64,000 bases of DNA from assembly GCA_910589015.1 (NCBI GenBank), contig CAJUSA010000004.1:76656-140655 (forward strand). Reading direction: 5' to 3'. This DNA comes from an uncultured Christensenellaceae bacterium (GTDB lineage Bacteria; Bacillota; Clostridia; Christensenellales; Borkfalkiaceae). Each line of letters starts with the position of its first letter. Within the stretch, counting starts at the first letter, position 1. Below, piece by piece: positions 61,588 to 64,000 of the stretch. Both the position numbers and the translations under genes were made by a program. The notes under the pieces were generated by a model. The model did not search any database, was not told where the DNA came from, and saw only the letters and a list, made by a program, of their open reading frames with translations.

Positions 61588-61618
61588 AAAAAAGCCTTTC
61601 ATTCGGAAGGCTTTTTTT
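61588..61618. terminator. Bidirectional intrinsic terminator
   Basis: A stem, AAGCCTT (61592-61598) with AAGGCTT (61607-61613), is extended by A and T runs on both sides (six A before, seven T in all after the GGC). It closes the glycan locus and separates it from the housekeeping genes to the right. Confidence 0.9.
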
Positions 61619-61646
61619 ATGCGAACCGAAAAGTTTGGCGAAAAGG

Positions 61647-61675
61647 TTTACTTTTTTGCTTGTATTTTGTATAAT
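61647..61675 (+). promoter_or_regulatory. Sigma-A promoter of the HD hydrolase gene
   Basis: -35 TTTACT (61647-61652), 17-bp spacer, perfect -10 TATAAT (61670-61675). Transcription should begin about seven bases later, that is, at or next to the ATG at 61682. Confidence 0.82.
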
Positions 61676-61681
61676 AACGGC

Positions 61682-62878
61682 ATGCATTACGAAGTATTAT
61701 CGGAAGAACTGACGCGGCGCATGGAGCGTGAACGCAAAGAAGGAACGTTCCGCTCGTTCGCGTTCGAAGAGAGCGGCGCGCTGAGAAGAAAGGACAATCC
61801 GCACGACGGGGCGACGGTATGGCGTCCCGCTTTCGTGCGCGATATCGATAAAATCATGAACTGCCCGTATTATAATCGTTATGCCGATAAAACGCAGGTA
61901 TTTTCCTTTTACCGCAACGACGACATCACGCGGCGCGGGCAGCATGTGCAATACGTTTCGCGGATCGCCCGTACGATCGGCGCGGCTCTGCATCTCAATT
62001 GCGATCTGATCGAGGCAATCGCGTTGGGGCATGATATCGGACATACCCCCTTCGGACATGCCGGCGAACGGTATTTGAGCGAGCTGTATTATGCACATAC
62101 GGGGCGGTATTTCAGCCATAATATCCATTCGGTGCGCGTGCTCGATACGGTCTTTCCGCTCAATATCAGTTTGCAAACGCTCAGCGGCATCGCCTCGCAC
62201 GACGGCGAGCTTGAACTGAGCGAATACCGTCCCGCGCCGCTTGCGGACTTTGCCGTGTTTGACGCACAGATCGAATCTTGCTACCGCGACGCGGCGAACG
62301 TGCGAAAGCTCGTCCCCTGCACGTTAGAGGGCTGTGCGGTTCGCATCTCGGACATTATCGCCTATTTGGGGAAAGACAGGCAGGATGCGCAACGCGTGAA
62401 ACTGCTGGGCGGCGAAGAATTTGCGGCGGGCGCGATCGGCAGTATCAACGCCGAAATCGTCAACAATCTCACCGTCAATATTATCGAAAACAGCTACGGA
62501 AAGGGTTACATCAAGTTAGACGAGGCGCACTTTGCGGCGTTGCAACAGGCGAAACGCGAAGATTACGAGCTCATCTACCGCAACGAGGCAGTCGAACGCG
62601 AACTGCGCGAAAGCGTGCGCCCCATGACCGAGGAACTCTATGAAAAATTGTTGCGCGATCTCAACGAAGGCAGAGCCGATTCGCCTGTATTCCGCCACCA
62701 TATCGCGTATCTGAACAAGCCGTATTACAAGCGGTCGGTGCCTTACGAAGAGACCGAACGTAATCAGATCGTGGTTGATTATATTGCGAGCATGACCGAC
62801 GATTATTTCGTCGATTTATACGAATATCTGTTTCCGCACGGAAAATATAAAATTCGTTTCAAAACCTATTTCGGTTAA
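61682..62878 (+). CDS. dGTPase-like HD-domain triphosphohydrolase
   Basis: A 398-residue member of the deoxynucleoside triphosphate triphosphohydrolase-like family, which splits dNTPs into nucleoside and triphosphate. The HD site is complete: RRGQHVQYVSRIA (first His), then ALGHDIGHTPFGHAGE near residue 116, and ASHDGEL for the later metal ligands. The ATG at 61682 starts right where the promoter at 61647 would begin the transcript, and no ribosome site precedes it; an upstream in-frame ATG at 61619 lies inside the promoter and terminator and is unlikely. It is unrelated in function to the glycan locus. Confidence 0.88.
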   Translation: MHYEVLSEELTRRMERERKEGTFRSFAFEESGALRRKDNPHDGATVWRPAFVRDIDKIMNCPYYNRYADKTQVFSFYRNDDITRRGQHVQYVSRIARTIGAALHLNCDLIEAIALGHDIGHTPFGHAGERYLSELYYAHTGRYFSHNIHSVRVLDTVFPLNISLQTLSGIASHDGELELSEYRPAPLADFAVFDAQIESCYRDAANVRKLVPCTLEGCAVRISDIIAYLGKDRQDAQRVKLLGGEEFAAGAIGSINAEIVNNLTVNIIENSYGKGYIKLDEAHFAALQQAKREDYELIYRNEAVERELRESVRPMTEELYEKLLRDLNEGRADSPVFRHHIAYLNKPYYKRSVPYEETERNQIVVDYIASMTDDYFVDLYEYLFPHGKYKIRFKTYFG

Positions 62879-62884
62879 AAAATC

Positions 62885-62902
62885 CCCTGCAACAAGGCAG
62901 GG
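62885..62902 (-). terminator. Hairpin with T-run on the minus strand
   Basis: A perfect 6-bp stem, CCCTGC (62885-62890) with GCAGGG (62897-62902). The T-run (complement of A 62877-62882) follows it only when read leftwards, so it would stop antisense transcripts entering the HD hydrolase gene; in the plus direction it is only a hairpin. Confidence 0.4.
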
Positions 62903-62987
62903 TGCTCCGAAACGCGCATTTTCGCATAAAACAGGCACAGATTACCGCCGTTCTGAAAATAATTAGAGGATAAACACTTCGGTTGAG

Positions 62988-63016
62988 TTGACATACGCGT
63001 TGCGGCGTGATATTAT
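62988..63016 (+). promoter_or_regulatory. Sigma-A promoter of the queuosine genes
   Basis: Perfect -35 TTGACA (62988-62993), 17-bp spacer, -10 TATTAT (63011-63016). The start would be near 63023, about 10 bases before the riboswitch. Confidence 0.85.
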
Positions 63017-63031
63017 ATAGTCAATAAAATA

Positions 63032-63074
63032 GACAGTTCGTTTGCGCCATCCTGTCGTTAAACAAAACCAGGGC
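63032..63074 (+). ncRNA. preQ1-I riboswitch aptamer
   Basis: The 5-bp stem GACAG (63032-63036) with CTGTC (63052-63056) encloses a loop beginning TTC and ending CATC. It is followed by the A-rich tail GTTAAACAAAACCAGGG (63057-63073), which is very close to the tail of the known Thermoanaerobacter tengcongensis preQ1 aptamer. GGC in the tail can pair with GCC in the loop to form the expected pseudoknot. The position between a strong promoter and queD fits the class. Bound preQ1 would favour the terminator at 63101. Confidence 0.8.
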
Positions 63075-63100
63075 ATCTGAATGGGAATAGTCTTTTTCGG

Positions 63101-63131
63101 TGCAGTCGTTTTGTCGCGGCTGTATTTTTTT
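63101..63131 (+). terminator. Riboswitch-controlled intrinsic terminator
   Basis: An 8-bp stem, TGCAGTCG (63101-63108) with CGGCTGTA (63117-63124, two G-T pairs), is followed by seven T. It lies between the preQ1 aptamer and the queD ribosome site and is the likely expression platform. Confidence 0.8.
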
Positions 63132-63147
63132 GCGCAAAAGGAGAGAT

Positions 63148-63567
63148 ATGTATTACTTGAAAACTTCGGCTTGTTTTGACAGTGCGCACTTTCTTCACGG
63201 ATACAACGGTAAGTGCTCTAATATCCACGGCCACCACTGGATTGTGGAAGTAAAGATAAGCGGCGGCAAATTGCAGGGAAGCGGTGAAAAACGCGGTATG
63301 CTTTTGGACTTCGGCGATTTTAAGAAGGCAGTAAAAGAGATTGCGGAAGGATTTGACCATACGCTTATTTACGAAAAAGACACCCTTAAGCCCGCAACCG
63401 TTGCCGTGCTCAAAGAAGAAGGGTTTTCGTTGGTTGAAACGGATTTCAGACCCACTGCCGAAAACTTTGCCGCGCACATATACGCCGATCTTAGTCAAAA
63501 GGGTATGCCTGTTTTCAGCGTGACCGTGTACGAATCGCCCGAGAACTGCGCGGTGTACGGTGAGTGA
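63148..63567 (+). CDS. queD: 6-carboxy-5,6,7,8-tetrahydropterin synthase (queuosine biosynthesis)
   Basis: A 139-residue QueD, which converts dihydroneopterin triphosphate to 6-carboxytetrahydropterin, the second step of queuosine precursor synthesis. Zinc ligands His14 (DSAHFL), His27 and His29 (NIHGHH) and the catalytic Cys23 (GKCSN) are all in place, and ENFAAHIY and TVYESPENCAVY close the fold. The ATG at 63148 follows AAAGGAG. It is preceded by the preQ1 riboswitch and terminator and followed by queE after one base. Confidence 0.93.
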   Translation: MYYLKTSACFDSAHFLHGYNGKCSNIHGHHWIVEVKISGGKLQGSGEKRGMLLDFGDFKKAVKEIAEGFDHTLIYEKDTLKPATVAVLKEEGFSLVETDFRPTAENFAAHIYADLSQKGMPVFSVTVYESPENCAVYGE

Positions 63568-63568
63568 T

Positions 63569-64000
63569 ATGGGTTGTTTTAGAGTTGCCGAAAAGTTTGT
63601 AAGCATAAACGGCGAAGGCCCGCGTGCGGGCGAGCTTGCCGTGTTTCTGCGGTTTTGCGGTTGCAACCTTAATTGCGGCTACTGCGACACGCGCTGGGCA
63701 AATACCGCCGACGTAAAACATGAGCTTGCCTCTACGCAAGAGCTTGTTGCATATGTGAAATCGACGGGCGTAAAAAACGTTACCCTGACGGGCGGTGAAC
63801 CGCTTTTGCAGGCGGATATTGCGAATCTTATAGAACTGCTGGGTGCGGCGGGCGCAGAAGTTGAGATCGAGACAAACGGAAGCGTGCCGTTGAAAGATAT
63901 CGTTTCCCTATCGCCCCGCCCCGCCGTGACCGCCGATTATAAGCTTCCTTCAAGCGGAATGGAAAAATATATGCTGACCGAAAACTTTTCTTACCTTACG
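63569..64000 (+). CDS. queE: 7-carboxy-7-deazaguanine synthase, 3' end beyond the window
   Basis: The first 144 codons of QueE, a radical-SAM enzyme that converts the QueD product to 7-carboxy-7-deazaguanine. The iron-sulfur cluster motif C-x3-C-x2-C is Cys32/Cys36/Cys39 (GCNLNCGYCDTRW). KFVSINGEGPRAG and NVTLTGGEPLLQ (SAM-binding GGEP) are typical, and ETNGSV follows. The start ATG at 63569 lies one base after the queD stop, so the two are translationally coupled. The gene is cut by the window edge. Confidence 0.92.
   Translation, partial: MGCFRVAEKFVSINGEGPRAGELAVFLRFCGCNLNCGYCDTRWANTADVKHELASTQELVAYVKSTGVKNVTLTGGEPLLQADIANLIELLGAAGAEVEIETNGSVPLKDIVSLSPRPAVTADYKLPSSGMEKYMLTENFSYLT

Noticed and set aside
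61106..61681. An N-terminal extension of the HD hydrolase frame back into the GH36 gene
   Set aside because: The extension overlaps GH36 coding sequence and crosses a strong terminator and the gene's own promoter. The family-like protein begins at 61682.
1..64000. CRISPR arrays, insertion sequences, prophage or toxin-antitoxin and defence genes
   Set aside because: No regularly spaced repeats, transposase or integrase motifs, or defence-type genes were seen on either strand.

Overview
The window looks like a chromosomal segment of a Gram-positive, Clostridia-type bacterium (Bacillota). The signs are strong AGGAGG-type ribosome binding sites, sigma-A promoters with 17-bp spacers, many short lipoprotein signal peptides ending in L/F-A-G/A-C, LplA/LplB/LplC-type importers and AraC regulators. 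The gene content (a very large glycan-degrading locus) fits a gut-type carbohydrate specialist. A lineage such as Christensenellales/Borkfalkiaceae would fit, but this is inference and no marker gene here proves it. I saw no mobile element, CRISPR array, rRNA or complete tRNA.

Region 1 (about 1-27932) is one long plus-strand run. It starts with a CUT1 sugar importer (binding lipoprotein plus two permeases, no ATPase). Next come exported proteins: a GH43 lipoprotein, a CBM9-like lipoprotein, a 1711-residue modular lipoprotein, a GH31 lipoprotein, a six-hairpin glycosidase-like lipoprotein and a CE6/SASA-type acetylesterase with a C-terminal membrane tag. The run ends with enzymes lacking signal peptides: GH42, GH31 with a PA14-like insert, a six-hairpin glycosidase gene broken by a perfect 28-bp tandem duplication, and a GH78 alpha-L-rhamnosidase. 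The logic is outside cutting, import, then finishing in the cytoplasm. A bidirectional terminator separates this run from a convergent AraC regulator gene.

Region 2 (about 29211-48168) begins at a divergent promoter pair: a consensus TTGACA-N17-TATAAT promoter reads right and a TTGACT-N17-TAAAAT promoter reads left into the AraC gene. The rightward operon encodes a double-LamG surface protein, a binding lipoprotein, a second LamG surface protein, LplB/LplC-type permeases, three tandem beta-helix (GH28/GH49-like) lipoproteins, a GH36, a surface glycerophosphodiesterase and an SGNH esterase lipoprotein. It ends at a strong terminator.

Region 3 (about 48169-61618) begins with a second AraC regulator. 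Its own promoter and the next promoter both carry direct repeats of CAACA spaced 21 bp. The operon has an SGNH lipoprotein, a clan GH-A-like lipoprotein, a third binding lipoprotein with two permeases, a 1199-residue repeat-rich surface protein and a second GH36, ending at a bidirectional terminator.

Region 4 (61619-64000) is housekeeping: a probably leaderless dGTPase-like HD hydrolase, then a preQ1-type riboswitch with a terminator in front of queD and queE (queE runs off the window).

The most unusual points are: three importer units each accompanied by large non-catalytic surface proteins; a shared Gly-Cys C-terminal membrane tag on five proteins with no LPXTG motif; G9 tracts inside two of those surface genes and the 28-bp duplication (possible on/off switches); a candidate AraC operator; and a tandem triplet of beta-helix enzymes.
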